A stretch of 64,000 nt of DNA from Bacillota bacterium (GTDB lineage Bacteria; Bacillota; Clostridia; Acetivibrionales; DSM-1351). The position numbers and the translations under genes are program-made. Under the pieces are notes generated by a model. That model searched no databases and was not told where the DNA came from. It saw only the letters and a program-made list of their open reading frames with translations. Numbering within the stretch: position 1 is the first letter of the stretch; every line of letters begins with the position of its first letter. This document shows, piece by piece, positions 39,890 to 48,700 of this stretch. The stretch spans positions 70,065 to 134,064 of the forward strand of contig JAEXFI010000029.1 in NCBI GenBank assembly GCA_023400235.1, in the 5' to 3' direction.

Positions 39890-39937
39890 CATTTGCTTCG
39901 CATCTTTATGGTTAAGGTCCTTCATAGCTGAGCAATA

Positions 39938-40141
39938 TTACTTTTCAGCTCCGCTAAGCTCTTTTTCCCTTATTATTGTCTTAACCTTGGCTATGGACTT
40001 TTTAACATCCTTTAGCTTCATTGGGTTCTCAAGCTGATTTGTAGCAAGCTGAAATCTAAGCTTAAAGAGTTCAGACTTTAAATCGCCCAATTCCTTATTC
40101 AACTCAACCATATTCTTTTCTCTGATTTCACTAGCTTTCAT
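39938..40141 (-). CDS. rpmC: 50S ribosomal protein L29
   Basis: This 67-residue coiled L29 at the tunnel exit reads MKASEIREKNMVELNKELGD onward with KLRFQLATNQLENPMKLKDVKK. Its ATG overlaps the last codons of rplP by 11 bases, and a GGTGG site lies within rplP. Its family-typical length supports this start. Confidence 0.97.
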   Translation of the reverse strand: MKASEIREKNMVELNKELGDLKSELFKLRFQLATNQLENPMKLKDVKKSIAKVKTIIREKELSGAEK

Positions 40142-40568
40142 TTGCTTCACCACCCATTTCTGTCTCGCGGGTCACAAATTTACATTTTACAGGAAGCTTG
40201 TGCATAGCGAGCCTTAATGCCTCTCTAGCTGTTTCCTCCGGTACTCCCGCAATTTCAAATAATACTCTTCCTGGCTTAACTACCGCTACCCAGTACTCAG
40301 GTGAACCTTTACCGCTACCCATACGAGTTTCGGCAGGTTTCTTTGTAACCGGCTTATCTGGGAATATCTTTATCCAAACTTTACCGCCACGCTTTATAAA
40401 ACGAGTCATCGCTATTCTGGCAGCTTCGATCTGGTTGCTTGTAATCCAAGCGGGTTCGAGAGCCTGTATACCGAATTCGCCGTAAGATATTACATTACCT
40501 CTTGTAGCCTTACCGGTCATTCTGCCTCTGTGAACCCTTCTACGTTTTACTCTTTTGGGCATTAACAT
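40131..40568 (-). CDS. rplP: 50S ribosomal protein L16
   Basis: This 145-residue L16 has the typical MLMPKRVKRRRVHRGRMTGK start, FGIQALEPAWITSNQIEAAR and KPAETRMGSGKGSPEYWVAVVKPG. It lies near the A site and the peptidyl transferase centre. Its start shares one base with the rpsC stop (TAATG overlap), with GGAGG 8 bases upstream. Confidence 0.98.
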   Translation of the reverse strand: MLMPKRVKRRRVHRGRMTGKATRGNVISYGEFGIQALEPAWITSNQIEAARIAMTRFIKRGGKVWIKIFPDKPVTKKPAETRMGSGKGSPEYWVAVVKPGRVLFEIAGVPEETAREALRLAMHKLPVKCKFVTRETEMGGEANES

Positions 40569-41236
40569 TACTTAACTCCTCCTTCCGCTTTTTTTTCTCT
40601 CTTAACAGCTGGAAGAACTTCTCCTTTATATATCCATACCTTGACACCAATCTTACCATAGGTTGTGTCTGCTTCAGCAAAACCATAATCTATGTCAGCA
40701 CGAAGTGTTTGAAGAGGAATAGTTCCTTCATGGTAGTGCTCAGTTCTTGCGATTTCAGCACCGCCCAGTCTGCCTGCACAGGCAGTCTTTATACCCTTGG
40801 CTCCAAGCTTCATAGTTCTTGACATAGCCTGTTTCATAGCTCTTCTGAAAGATATACGCTTTTCAAGCTGTGATGCAATATTTTCTGCAACAAGCTGAGC
40901 ATCCATTTCAGGACTTTTGATCTCAGTGATGTTGATGAGAACACTTTTACCTGTCATCTTTTCAACTTCTTTTCTGAGCTCTTCAATACCCTGGCCACCC
41001 TTACCGATAACAAGACCTGGCTTGGCAGTATTTACGTTGATTTTAACCTTGTTTGCCGCACGGTCTATTTCAATTCTTGATATGCCGGAGATATAAAGCT
41101 TCTTCTTGATAAACTTTCTTATCTGAACGTCTTCAACAAGATAACTGCTGAAAGTTTTGTCATTAGCATACCATTTTGTATCCCAATCTTTTATTATTCC
41201 GATTCTCAATCCATGTGGATTAACTTTCTGGCCCAT
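40568..41236 (-). CDS. rpsC: 30S ribosomal protein S3
   Basis: This 222-residue S3 has MGQKVNPHGLRIGIIKDWD, the KH domain with PGLVIGKGGQGIEELR and the C-terminal GRLGGAEIARTE. It lines the mRNA entry with S4 and S5. ATG 41236 is chosen because it is 7 bases after GGAGG and matches the family start; 41239 is the alternative. It lies 19 bases after rplV. Confidence 0.97.
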   Translation of the reverse strand: MGQKVNPHGLRIGIIKDWDTKWYANDKTFSSYLVEDVQIRKFIKKKLYISGISRIEIDRAANKVKINVNTAKPGLVIGKGGQGIEELRKEVEKMTGKSVLINITEIKSPEMDAQLVAENIASQLEKRISFRRAMKQAMSRTMKLGAKGIKTACAGRLGGAEIARTEHYHEGTIPLQTLRADIDYGFAEADTTYGKIGVKVWIYKGEVLPAVKREKKAEGGVK

Positions 41237-41255
41237 CATCCAACCTCCTTCTCGC

Positions 41256-41732
41256 TTATTGTCTTTCCTTAACAACCAATGTTATATGACTGGTTCTTTT
41301 TTGAATTTTGAATGCTCTACCCTGTGCACGCGGCATGATTCTCTTCAATGTAGGTCCCTGAGTTGCAAAAGCTTCTGCAATGAAAAGTTCATCATGGTTC
41401 AAGCCGTTGTTGTTTACAGCATTTGCTTCCGCTGACTTAAGAAGCTTGTACAAAACTTCTGATGCAGCCTTGGGAGTAAACTTAAGAACACCATATGCTT
41501 CATCAATACCTTTGTTCTTAATTAAATCAAGCACTATTTTAACTTTTCTTGAGGAAATACGTGCATATTTTAATACCGCTCTTCCTTCGTCCTTACCCAC
41601 TCCGAGAACTTTTCTTTCCTTCTTGGTAAGAAGTGCAGGCTTATTTGACTTTCTATGCTTTGCATTTTGCTCAGCTAAAATCTGATCTTTATTTTTTAAT
41701 AGCTCCTCTTTGGATAATACCTTTTTCTCCAA
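41256..41732 (-). CDS. rplV: 50S ribosomal protein L22 with N-terminal extension
   Basis: The last 110 residues of this 158-residue protein are a standard L22 (KYARISSRKVKIVLDLIKNK, then GPTLKRIMPRAQGRAFKIQK). About 48 extra Lys/Glu-rich residues come before (KKVLSKEELLKNKDQILAEQ onward), which probably form a helix and a basic linker. The start is TTG at 41732, 8 bases after GGAGG; no internal start with a ribosome site would give the short form. L22 lines the peptide tunnel. Confidence 0.95.
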   Translation of the reverse strand: MEKKVLSKEELLKNKDQILAEQNAKHRKSNKPALLTKKERKVLGVGKDEGRAVLKYARISSRKVKIVLDLIKNKGIDEAYGVLKFTPKAASEVLYKLLKSAEANAVNNNGLNHDELFIAEAFATQGPTLKRIMPRAQGRAFKIQKRTSHITLVVKERQ

Positions 41733-41785
41733 CTGAATAGCCTCCTTTCAGCTTTTAATTCTTAAACTTAACTTTCAGCGTGGAT

Positions 41786-41811
41786 AACGTAATTTGCCAG
41801 CAAATTACGTT
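41786..41811. repeat. Perfect hairpin in the rpsS-rplV gap
   Basis: AACGTAATTTG (41786-41796) and CAAATTACGTT (41801-41811) form an 11-bp stem with loop CCAG. There is no T-run. Similar intercistronic hairpins occur in other ribosomal gaps of this window. Confidence 0.7.
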
Positions 41812-41825
41812 GTGAAGTCATATAC

Positions 41826-42107
41826 TTACCTGAGTGAAGATGACTTCTCGTTTCCAGCATGTCCCTTATATGTTCTTGTTGGTGCAAATTCACCAAGCTT
41901 GTGGCCAACCATTTCTTCAGTTATATAAACCGGTACATGCTTCTTTCCGTCATGAACAGCAATTGTGTGTCCAACCATCTGAGGGAATATTGTTGAAGCC
42001 CTTGACCAGGTCTTGATAACTTTCTTATCATTAACCTTGTTCATTTCCTCAATCTTCTTAAGTAATGAAGCTAATATATAAGGTCCCTTTTTAACTGATC
42101 TACTCAT
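41826..42107 (-). CDS. rpsS: 30S ribosomal protein S19
   Basis: This 93-residue S19 has SRSVKKGPYILASLLKKIEE, IKTWSRASTIFPQMVGHTIAV and the C-terminal KLGEFAPTRTYKGHAGNEKS. It sits in the small-subunit head near S13. It lies 133 bases after rplB and 93 bases before rplV, both gaps with inverted repeats. Confidence 0.98.
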   Translation of the reverse strand: MSRSVKKGPYILASLLKKIEEMNKVNDKKVIKTWSRASTIFPQMVGHTIAVHDGKKHVPVYITEEMVGHKLGEFAPTRTYKGHAGNEKSSSLR

Positions 42108-42240
42108 AATTTAAATCCTCCCTTCGCCGCTATCTCAAAGGATTTGGCGGAGCGGTTAGCCCGCTCTCACTTCCAAGTCTCTAAAGATGAAGTTCTTTTT
42201 ATGGAACAAAGCCCATTTCACGAACTCTATAATCCTTTTA

Positions 42241-43074
42241 TTACTTCTGATTTCTTCTCTTAACGATAAATTTATCAGATTTGTTTTTCTTCTTTCTTGT
42301 CTTGTAGCCAAGAGTAGGTTTACCCCAAGGAGTAACCGGGCTTGGTCTTCCGATTGGTGATTTACCTTCACCACCACCGTGAGGATGGTCTACTGGGTTC
42401 ATAACAACACCGCGCACGGTAGGTCTGACGCCCATCCATCTTTTTCTTCCGGCCTTACCGATTTTAACATTTTCATGGTCAATGTTGCCGATTTGTCCGA
42501 GAGTGGCCCTGCAGTTGATTCTTACCATACGAACTTCACCGGATGGAAGTCTTACCTGAGCATACTCGCCTTCCTTAGCCATCAGCTGAGCTGAATTTCC
42601 GGCTGCTCTTACCATCTGGCCGCCCTTGCCTGGTTTAAGTTCTATATTGTGAATTAATGAACCTACAGGGATATTTGCAAGCGGAAGTGCATTTCCTGAT
42701 CTGATATCCGCTGACTCGCCGGATTCAACAATATCGCCTACTTTTAAACCAACTGGTGCAAGAATATATCTCTTTTCACCGTCAACATAGTTAAGAAGTG
42801 CAATATTTGCAGTCCTGTTGGGATCATACTCGATAGTAGCAACTTTTGCCTTTATACCGTCTTTATCTCTCTTAAAGTCTATAACTCTATATTTTTGTCT
42901 GTTACCGCCGCCCTGGTGACGAACAGTAATTCTTCCATATGAGTTTCTTCCCCCGTTTTTGCTGTTTGGCTGCAATAATGACTTTTCAGGTTCAACTTTT
43001 GATAACTCTGAATAATCCTGTGACGTCATAAATCTTCTTGCAGGGGTAATAGGACTATACTTTTTTACTGCCAT
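42241..43074 (-). CDS. rplB: 50S ribosomal protein L2
   Basis: This 277-residue L2 has the RNA-binding N-terminal part (NSYGRITVRHQGGGNRQKYR) and the C-terminal GVVMNPVDHPHGGGEGKSPI with the conserved histidines near the peptidyl transferase centre. It is needed for joining the subunits. Length and ends are standard. It lies 27 bases after rplW. Confidence 0.98.
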   Translation of the reverse strand: MAVKKYSPITPARRFMTSQDYSELSKVEPEKSLLQPNSKNGGRNSYGRITVRHQGGGNRQKYRVIDFKRDKDGIKAKVATIEYDPNRTANIALLNYVDGEKRYILAPVGLKVGDIVESGESADIRSGNALPLANIPVGSLIHNIELKPGKGGQMVRAAGNSAQLMAKEGEYAQVRLPSGEVRMVRINCRATLGQIGNIDHENVKIGKAGRKRWMGVRPTVRGVVMNPVDHPHGGGEGKSPIGRPSPVTPWGKPTLGYKTRKKKNKSDKFIVKRRNQK

Positions 43075-43101
43075 CTCTTCTCACTCCTTTATAGCGTGTA
43101 A

Positions 43102-43455
43102 TTACTGAGCAACTCCGAATTCTTCGATACTGCTCTTGTATTTCTTATTGTTTGATACTGCCTTACCGCCCGTCGTGAGGTATGAAACCGCCTTTGGATC
43201 AGTATCTATTTTAACTATGGCTTTTTTCCAGTCTGCGCGGGGTCCCTCGTGAACACCGGTGCGCTTAACCTTGCCTTCGTACTTCATGGTGTTAACCTGG
43301 AGCACCTTTACACTGAATAATGCTTCAACTGCCTTTTTGATTTCGGTCTTGGTTGACTTGACATCAACTATGAAAGTGTACTTTCCGCTAGCAATCTCCA
43401 TATTACTTTTTTCAGTTATATGTGGCTTTATGATTATATCTTGTGGTAATCTCAT
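43102..43455 (-). CDS. rplW: 50S ribosomal protein L23
   Basis: This 117-residue L23 at the tunnel exit, the docking site for trigger factor and SRP, has IIKPHITEKSNMEIASGKYTF and AVEALFSVKVLQVNTMKYEGK. It is about 15-20 residues longer at the C-terminus than the usual 95-100, with an end rich in Ser, Asn and Lys. It shares one base with the rplD stop. Confidence 0.97.
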   Translation of the reverse strand: MRLPQDIIIKPHITEKSNMEIASGKYTFIVDVKSTKTEIKKAVEALFSVKVLQVNTMKYEGKVKRTGVHEGPRADWKKAIVKIDTDPKAVSYLTTGGKAVSNNKKYKSSIEEFGVAQ

Positions 43456-44078
43456 TACGCGTACACCTCCTCAACCTTAAGAGCAGCATCCTTGGTTATT
43501 ATGAATTTGTCATACTTCAATATATCAAATACATTTATGGTATTGACAGATGCAGTCTTAACTCCAGGAATATTTCTTGCAGACTTAACAATGTTGTCGT
43601 TCTTTGAATCAATAACTATCAGCACACTTGAATCAACCTTGAGGCTGTTGAGAACTCCTACCATTGCTTTTGTCTTTATAGCTTCCAATACGAGGTTATC
43701 CAGTACCAGAATTTCATTTGCCGCTACCTTTGAAGTCAATGCCGACTTCAATGCTATACGCTTAACCTTCTTTGGAAGAGTGTATCTATAGCTGCGTGGC
43801 TTAGGTCCTAATACAATACCACCCTTAATCCACTGAGCTGAACGAATACTACCTTGTCTTGCACGACCGGTTCCCTTTTGTCTCCATGGCTTTCTACCGC
43901 CACCTCTAACCTCACTCTTGGTCTTTGTGGACTGGGTTCCCTGTCTCTTATTTGCTAACTGATTAACTACTGCAGCGTGAAGAGCTTCCTTGTTTATGTC
44001 TGCGCCAAAAACATTATCGCTAAGTTGGATATCACCAACCACTTCACCTTTCATGTTATATAAATCAACCTTTGGCAT
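43455..44078 (-). CDS. rplD: 50S ribosomal protein L4
   Basis: This 207-residue L4 has the long extended loop reaching the tunnel (RQGTQSTKTKSEVRGGGRKP and GTGRARQGSIRSAQWIKGG). Besides its structural role, L4 controls the S10 operon in some bacteria, where it acts on the leader; a leader with an attenuator-like hairpin lies before rpsJ here. It lies 25 bases after rplC. Confidence 0.98.
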   Translation of the reverse strand: MPKVDLYNMKGEVVGDIQLSDNVFGADINKEALHAAVVNQLANKRQGTQSTKTKSEVRGGGRKPWRQKGTGRARQGSIRSAQWIKGGIVLGPKPRSYRYTLPKKVKRIALKSALTSKVAANEILVLDNLVLEAIKTKAMVGVLNSLKVDSSVLIVIDSKNDNIVKSARNIPGVKTASVNTINVFDILKYDKFIITKDAALKVEEVYA

Positions 44079-44103
44079 GTGTTACTTCCTCCCTTCAACG
44101 TTA

Positions 44104-44742
44104 TTATTTACCGGATTTAACCGTATTTTTAATAACAAGCAATCCGCCCTTAGGTCCTGGAACAGCTCCCTTTATAAGAATAAGGTTTCTTTCGCCGTCT
44201 ACTCTTACAACTTCAAGATTCTGAACCGTAGTATTATCCATACCCATATGGCCTGGCAGCTTCTTGCCCTTAAATACTCTAGCAGGGTTAGTGTTTGCAC
44301 TCATAGAACCAACTCTTCTATGGTACATGGAACCGTGAGTTCCCGGACCACCCTTTTGTCCGTATCTCTTTATGGTACCCTGGAAACCCTTACCTTTTGA
44401 GATACCGCTTACGTCTATTTTATCTCCAGCCGCGAACATTTCCTCAGCCTTGATTTCCTGTCCAACTTCGAAACCTGAAACGTCTTCAAATCTGAATTCC
44501 TTCAAATACTTCATTGGAGCCAGCTTAGTCTTTGTAAACTGTCCTAATGCCGGTTTGCTGAGCTTCTTTTCCTGTACCTTTTCATATCCAACCTTTATGG
44601 CATCGTATCCGTCAGTATCAACTGTCTTCTTCTGAACAACAGTCAACGGGCCTGCTTCAACAACTGTAACTGGTATTACCAGACCATTTTCGTCAAATAT
44701 CTGGGTCATTCCGATTTTCTTACCTATCATTGCCTTTTTCAT
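44104..44742 (-). CDS. rplC: 50S ribosomal protein L3
   Basis: This 212-residue L3 has KKAMIGKKIGMTQIFDENGL at the start and GKGFQGTIKRYGQKGGPGTH with the conserved Gln. Length is standard. It binds near the sarcin-ricin loop. GGAGG lies 8 bases upstream. It follows rpsJ after 182 bases with two hairpins. Confidence 0.98.
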   Translation of the reverse strand: MKKAMIGKKIGMTQIFDENGLVIPVTVVEAGPLTVVQKKTVDTDGYDAIKVGYEKVQEKKLSKPALGQFTKTKLAPMKYLKEFRFEDVSGFEVGQEIKAEEMFAAGDKIDVSGISKGKGFQGTIKRYGQKGGPGTHGSMYHRRVGSMSANTNPARVFKGKKLPGHMGMDNTTVQNLEVVRVDGERNLILIKGAVPGPKGGLLVIKNTVKSGK

Positions 44743-44779
44743 TTTTAAAAACCTCCTATGGTTATTGGTTCATAATCCA

Positions 44780-44813
44780 TGTGTATGGAATACACACTGT
44801 GAATATTATTCAC
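44780..44813. repeat. Two adjacent hairpins in the rpsJ-rplC gap
   Basis: TGTGTAT/ATACACA (44780-44796, loop GGA) is followed by GTGAA/TTCAC (44799-44813, loop TATTA). Neither has a T-run. They lie in the 182-base gap that holds nothing else, on the same pattern as the other ribosomal gaps. Confidence 0.6.
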
Positions 44814-44924
44814 GGGGCGCGGCTACACGCTATGAACATGACCTCTGTTACCCTGGCACAAAGAGCAAATTGTTTTAACTTGGTCTCAATGTGTAAAATC
44901 AACTTTATAATCTAACATCAAAGA

Positions 44925-45236
44925 TTATAATTTGATTTCAATATCTACGCCAGCTGGAAGATCCAGTCTCATCAATGCGTCAACAGTCTTTGGTGTTGGC
45001 AAAAGAATGTCAATCAATCTCTTGTGAGTTCTCATTTCAAACTGCTCTCTAGAGTCCTTGTATTTGTGGGGAGCTCTTAAGATTGTAATAATCTCTTTTT
45101 CAGTAGGCAGCGGCACTGGTCCTGAAACCCTTGCTCCTGTCCTCTTAGCAGTCTCAACGATCTTCTCAGCTGACTGATCTAACACCTGATGATCGAACGC
45201 CTTTAATCTGATGCGTATTTTCTGTTTGTTTGACAT
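44925..45236 (-). CDS. rpsJ: 30S ribosomal protein S10
   Basis: This 103-residue S10, which also serves in transcription antitermination (NusE), has KQKIRIRLKAFDHQVLDQSA and the HKYKDSREQFEMRTHKRLID stretch. It heads the S10 operon with its own promoter about 310 bases upstream and a leader carrying a terminator-like hairpin. GGAGG precedes the ATG. The str genes (rpsL, rpsG, fusA, tuf) are not next to it here. Confidence 0.98.
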   Translation of the reverse strand: MSNKQKIRIRLKAFDHQVLDQSAEKIVETAKRTGARVSGPVPLPTEKEIITILRAPHKYKDSREQFEMRTHKRLIDILLPTPKTVDALMRLDLPAGVDIEIKL

Positions 45237-45329
45237 ACATAAACCTCCTCGTACGTTTTATTATTGTCACGTACAACAAGCATTCGTCTGTACACTATGC
45301 CGGGTGTTTCATACCGTTTTATATAAAAA

Positions 45330-45371
45330 CCCAGGATCGTTCTTATCCGAAATGGACAAACTTAACCTGGG
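45330..45371 (-). terminator. Attenuator-like hairpin in the S10 operon leader
   Basis: On the minus strand CCCAGG (45371-45366) pairs across a structured 30-base loop with CCTGGG (45335-45330), followed at once by TTTTTAT. It lies 94 bases before rpsJ and about 170 bases after the promoter, that is, within the leader of the largest ribosomal operon. A transcription attenuator is the likely reading; the signal is unknown. Confidence 0.6.
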
Positions 45372-45545
45372 CATTTAAAGCGATTATATTACACAGCAAT
45401 ATAAAACCTAAATGTACAGTGACTTGTCGCCCGGTTTCTTGAATCGGACATTCTCCGTGAAAGTTACCTATCTCTTACGTCCCTGGATTCAGGTACAGGA
45501 TAGCAATCTCCCACTTCATCGTATGCCTTCGCCACAACATTCAAT

Positions 45546-45574
45546 ATTTTACTACATATTCTACACATTTGCAA
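45546..45574 (-). promoter_or_regulatory. S10 operon promoter
   Basis: On the minus strand TTGCAA (45574-45569), 17 bases, TAAAAT (45551-45546). It gives a leader of about 300 bases before rpsJ. A-rich and T-rich tracts just upstream (45580-45610) resemble an UP element, as expected of a strong ribosomal promoter. Confidence 0.68.
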
Positions 45575-45665
45575 GAATTATTTTTTAATTTTTTTGAAAT
45601 TTTTTATTCCAAAATTCCGAGATTTTTATACCGTAGAAATTTTTATGCAAATTTTTATGGGAAAG

Positions 45666-45692
45666 AAAACGCCGGGCTAAAACCGGCGTTTT
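45666..45692 (-). terminator. Terminator closing the pilus operon
   Basis: AAAACGCCGG (45666-45675) and CCGGCGTTTT (45683-45692) form a perfect 10-bp hairpin; on the minus strand it ends in TTTTCTTT. It lies 8 bases after the stop codon of the large secreted protein gene. Confidence 0.9.
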
Positions 45693-45700
45693 AAAGTCAC

Positions 45701-48700
45701 TTAATTAATATCTATGGCACTCTGTGTAACGTTTATATCAAAAGTCCCAATTATATCGTTCCCCACCGGATCTTTATTTACAGCCTTGCAGGTTACTGTA
45801 ACCCTGCCTATCTTCTTGGCTGAAAATACCGCAGAGCCAGGTACTTCTTCGTATGACTCCCCAACTTTGGCAAGCTTAGGTTTGACTTCTCCGATCCTCG
45901 TATCATCAACTGACCATATAACCCTTTCATTACTATATCTGTCAGGACTTATTGATACCTTTAAATCCTTTTTTGTCCAAACTACCGCAAGACTTGATCC
46001 AGTTATTGAAAGTGTGGGAGGCTGATACAATTTAGGAAACTCGATAACCATAGTATTGTTATCATAATTTAACTGCTGGCTGCTCAGCTTGCTCAGGTTC
46101 TGCCCTACATTGCTGTTATTGACAGGCTTATAACCTTCCGGCAAAACTATGCTTGCGCCATAATAGCCTGTGGGTACCGTGCTGAAGCTGGCAATACCGC
46201 TACTGTCCGTATCAGCTGTTCTGGCAGTAAAGGAGGTATCCACTGTAAACTGACCTGTAGCCTCATTCTTAACGTATCTCTTGAGTGTTACCCTCTGGCC
46301 TGCAAAGGCTTTGCCCTCATAGTCCTTTAGTTCTGCAGAAACATTTCCGGTTTTCACATTTATACTAATAGGGTCGTTCACTGTTAATGGCGTTCCTCCA
46401 GCATCCTTATACGTAAGTATGGCACTTGTTGTATATGCTGTAACCGGTGCCTTACAAACAAAGCTTACCTGACCGTTCTGTGTAATTATATCAGGTGCAG
46501 GAGTAAAACGAACCGTACTTAAATCCTTTGTGTACTGTCCGTTGTATATGCTTCCGCCGCCCACGGCTGTAATACTGCCAAAGGTTGTGGTATTCAACTG
46601 CATGCTGAGCTTAAGAGCCGAATATATTGTATTAAAATCAGATGCCTGGGCATTCACCGAAACATTTAAATCGCAGGTATCTCCCACCAGAGCATTTACA
46701 GTATTATGGCTCATGCTCAATACCGGCGTGCTCTTATGGTTTATTGTTATTTCCTTTGACCCCTGAGCACCTTTGGTATCGGTTACAACAGCTTTTATAT
46801 TGAATCTGGTGACTGATCTTGACACGTTCTTCAGCATCGCCACAGCTTTCTCTACCCCGATTTCAGGGGCCTCAGAGCCTTCAAAGGTGGCTACACCCTC
46901 TCCCGCTTCATATACGCCATCCCCGTCATTATCAATATAGACCTTGCAGCTGCTGATTGCATCATTATCCGGATCATTGGCAAGCAGTCTGAAGTTGAGG
47001 GTACCCAGCGTATTGGCAATATCTTCTCCATTATTAAGTCCGAGTATGTCAACCGTGGGGGCATGATTGGCACCTTTTGAAGCCTTTAATATGGTATTTA
47101 CAAACATCTCCAGCTCCTGGCCAGATGTAATGGGGCTGTGTCCCGTACCCGAGAAGGTCAGGTTGCCTTTGAAATATGTATAGTAGTCATTGAGGCCGTC
47201 ATACTCATGATACTTATCCTCATTGACAGTTGGAGTGATCAAAGTTGCTGTTCTGCTGCCATGTGAGTACCTGTATTGATTTTTATATGTAAAAGCAGTT
47301 ACTATGTCAGGATCTTCGGGATTCAGCCTTATATATTGGAGATGAGTGGGTGAAACCGTAATATCTCCTAAAATAAATGGATATTTAGTCATATTGCTCT
47401 CATTTATTTTTTTTGTTAATACAGTATCCGGAAAACGGCTGTCTCCATTTGCATTCAGCAAGGCAAGCCTGGTCATGCCCGTGGATACGGATGTCCCGGA
47501 GGGCAGGCTCGGGTCGGTTGCAAAGGTGTTCATGCCCAGCCGGTTCTTAAAGGCTGTCGTCAGGTTGCTCTTGTTAAAGCCAATCGTATCGTGGGTGAAC
47601 ATTATGGCCTGGCCGGAATCGGCAAATGCCTCCATATCACTTAGTGCCTGTCCTGACAAATCCCCCTTGTATGCATCGTCGAAGCCGAAAATGACCATAT
47701 CATAATTTTGATTTAAAATTGTTTTATTACCGCCAAAAAGCTTACCATAGTTATCATTGAAATCTTTTATCTTCATTTCTGTAATTTCTATTTTATACTC
47801 ACCGGGTCTTTGCAATAGATTCCTGCCTTGGTAATTACTCAATGTAGATAATTTCAAGGTTGCATAATTATCACTGTTGTCCGGCAGCAGCTGAAGCACC
47901 CTTATATGGAGCTCATCACCCTTGAAGGCGGCAAAACCCGTTTGATAGGCCTTAGCCCCGCTGTCATCAGTGACCTCCAGCTTCCATGGCACCAGGCCGG
48001 TGTACTTGCTTGAAAAGAGATAGTTGACCGAATAACCATCTATATTTTTAACTACTGTCTCAGTTTTAGCCACTTCATCGGCCTTGAATATCCCATCCCC
48101 GTTGCTGTCAATATAGAGTTTGACAGTCATGGGCTTATTGTCCTTGTTAGCCAGGTTCATAACGTAACTTATAAGGCCGCTGTTAACTGCAATATTATTT
48201 CCGTTGTATTCCGCAGGTCTTTGCGTTAACTGGAGCGTTGGCCGCACACGTAAGCCCTCCCCTCCATATTTTTCCAAATTGGTTAATAAGTTACTGGTTG
48301 TACCTGCATTTACATTGGTATAGCTGCTGTTTCTATAGCTGTTAAAATTCTTGTACAGCTTTGTAGTCTCCATGCCTGATGCAAATATTCCGTTGTCAAA
48401 TACCATAAGCTGCCCTGACTTAATATAACTTTTGATTTTATTTGCAGCGATATCAGAGATATCATTGCCGTTATAGAATTCCTTGTTGCCGGAAACAGAG
48501 GTGGCAACATTGCAGTTACTTGAGACTGAAGGTCCGAATCTTTTATATACATTCTGCTGATAATATTTATTGTAGGGATCCGATGTAGAAGTATTATTGC
48601 CTATATAGACAATATCATAAGCTCCGTTTATCTCCTCAGCCTTTGATATAAGCAGCGGCATAGGCATCCTTATTATATCCACAGGCCTTTTGAAATATGT

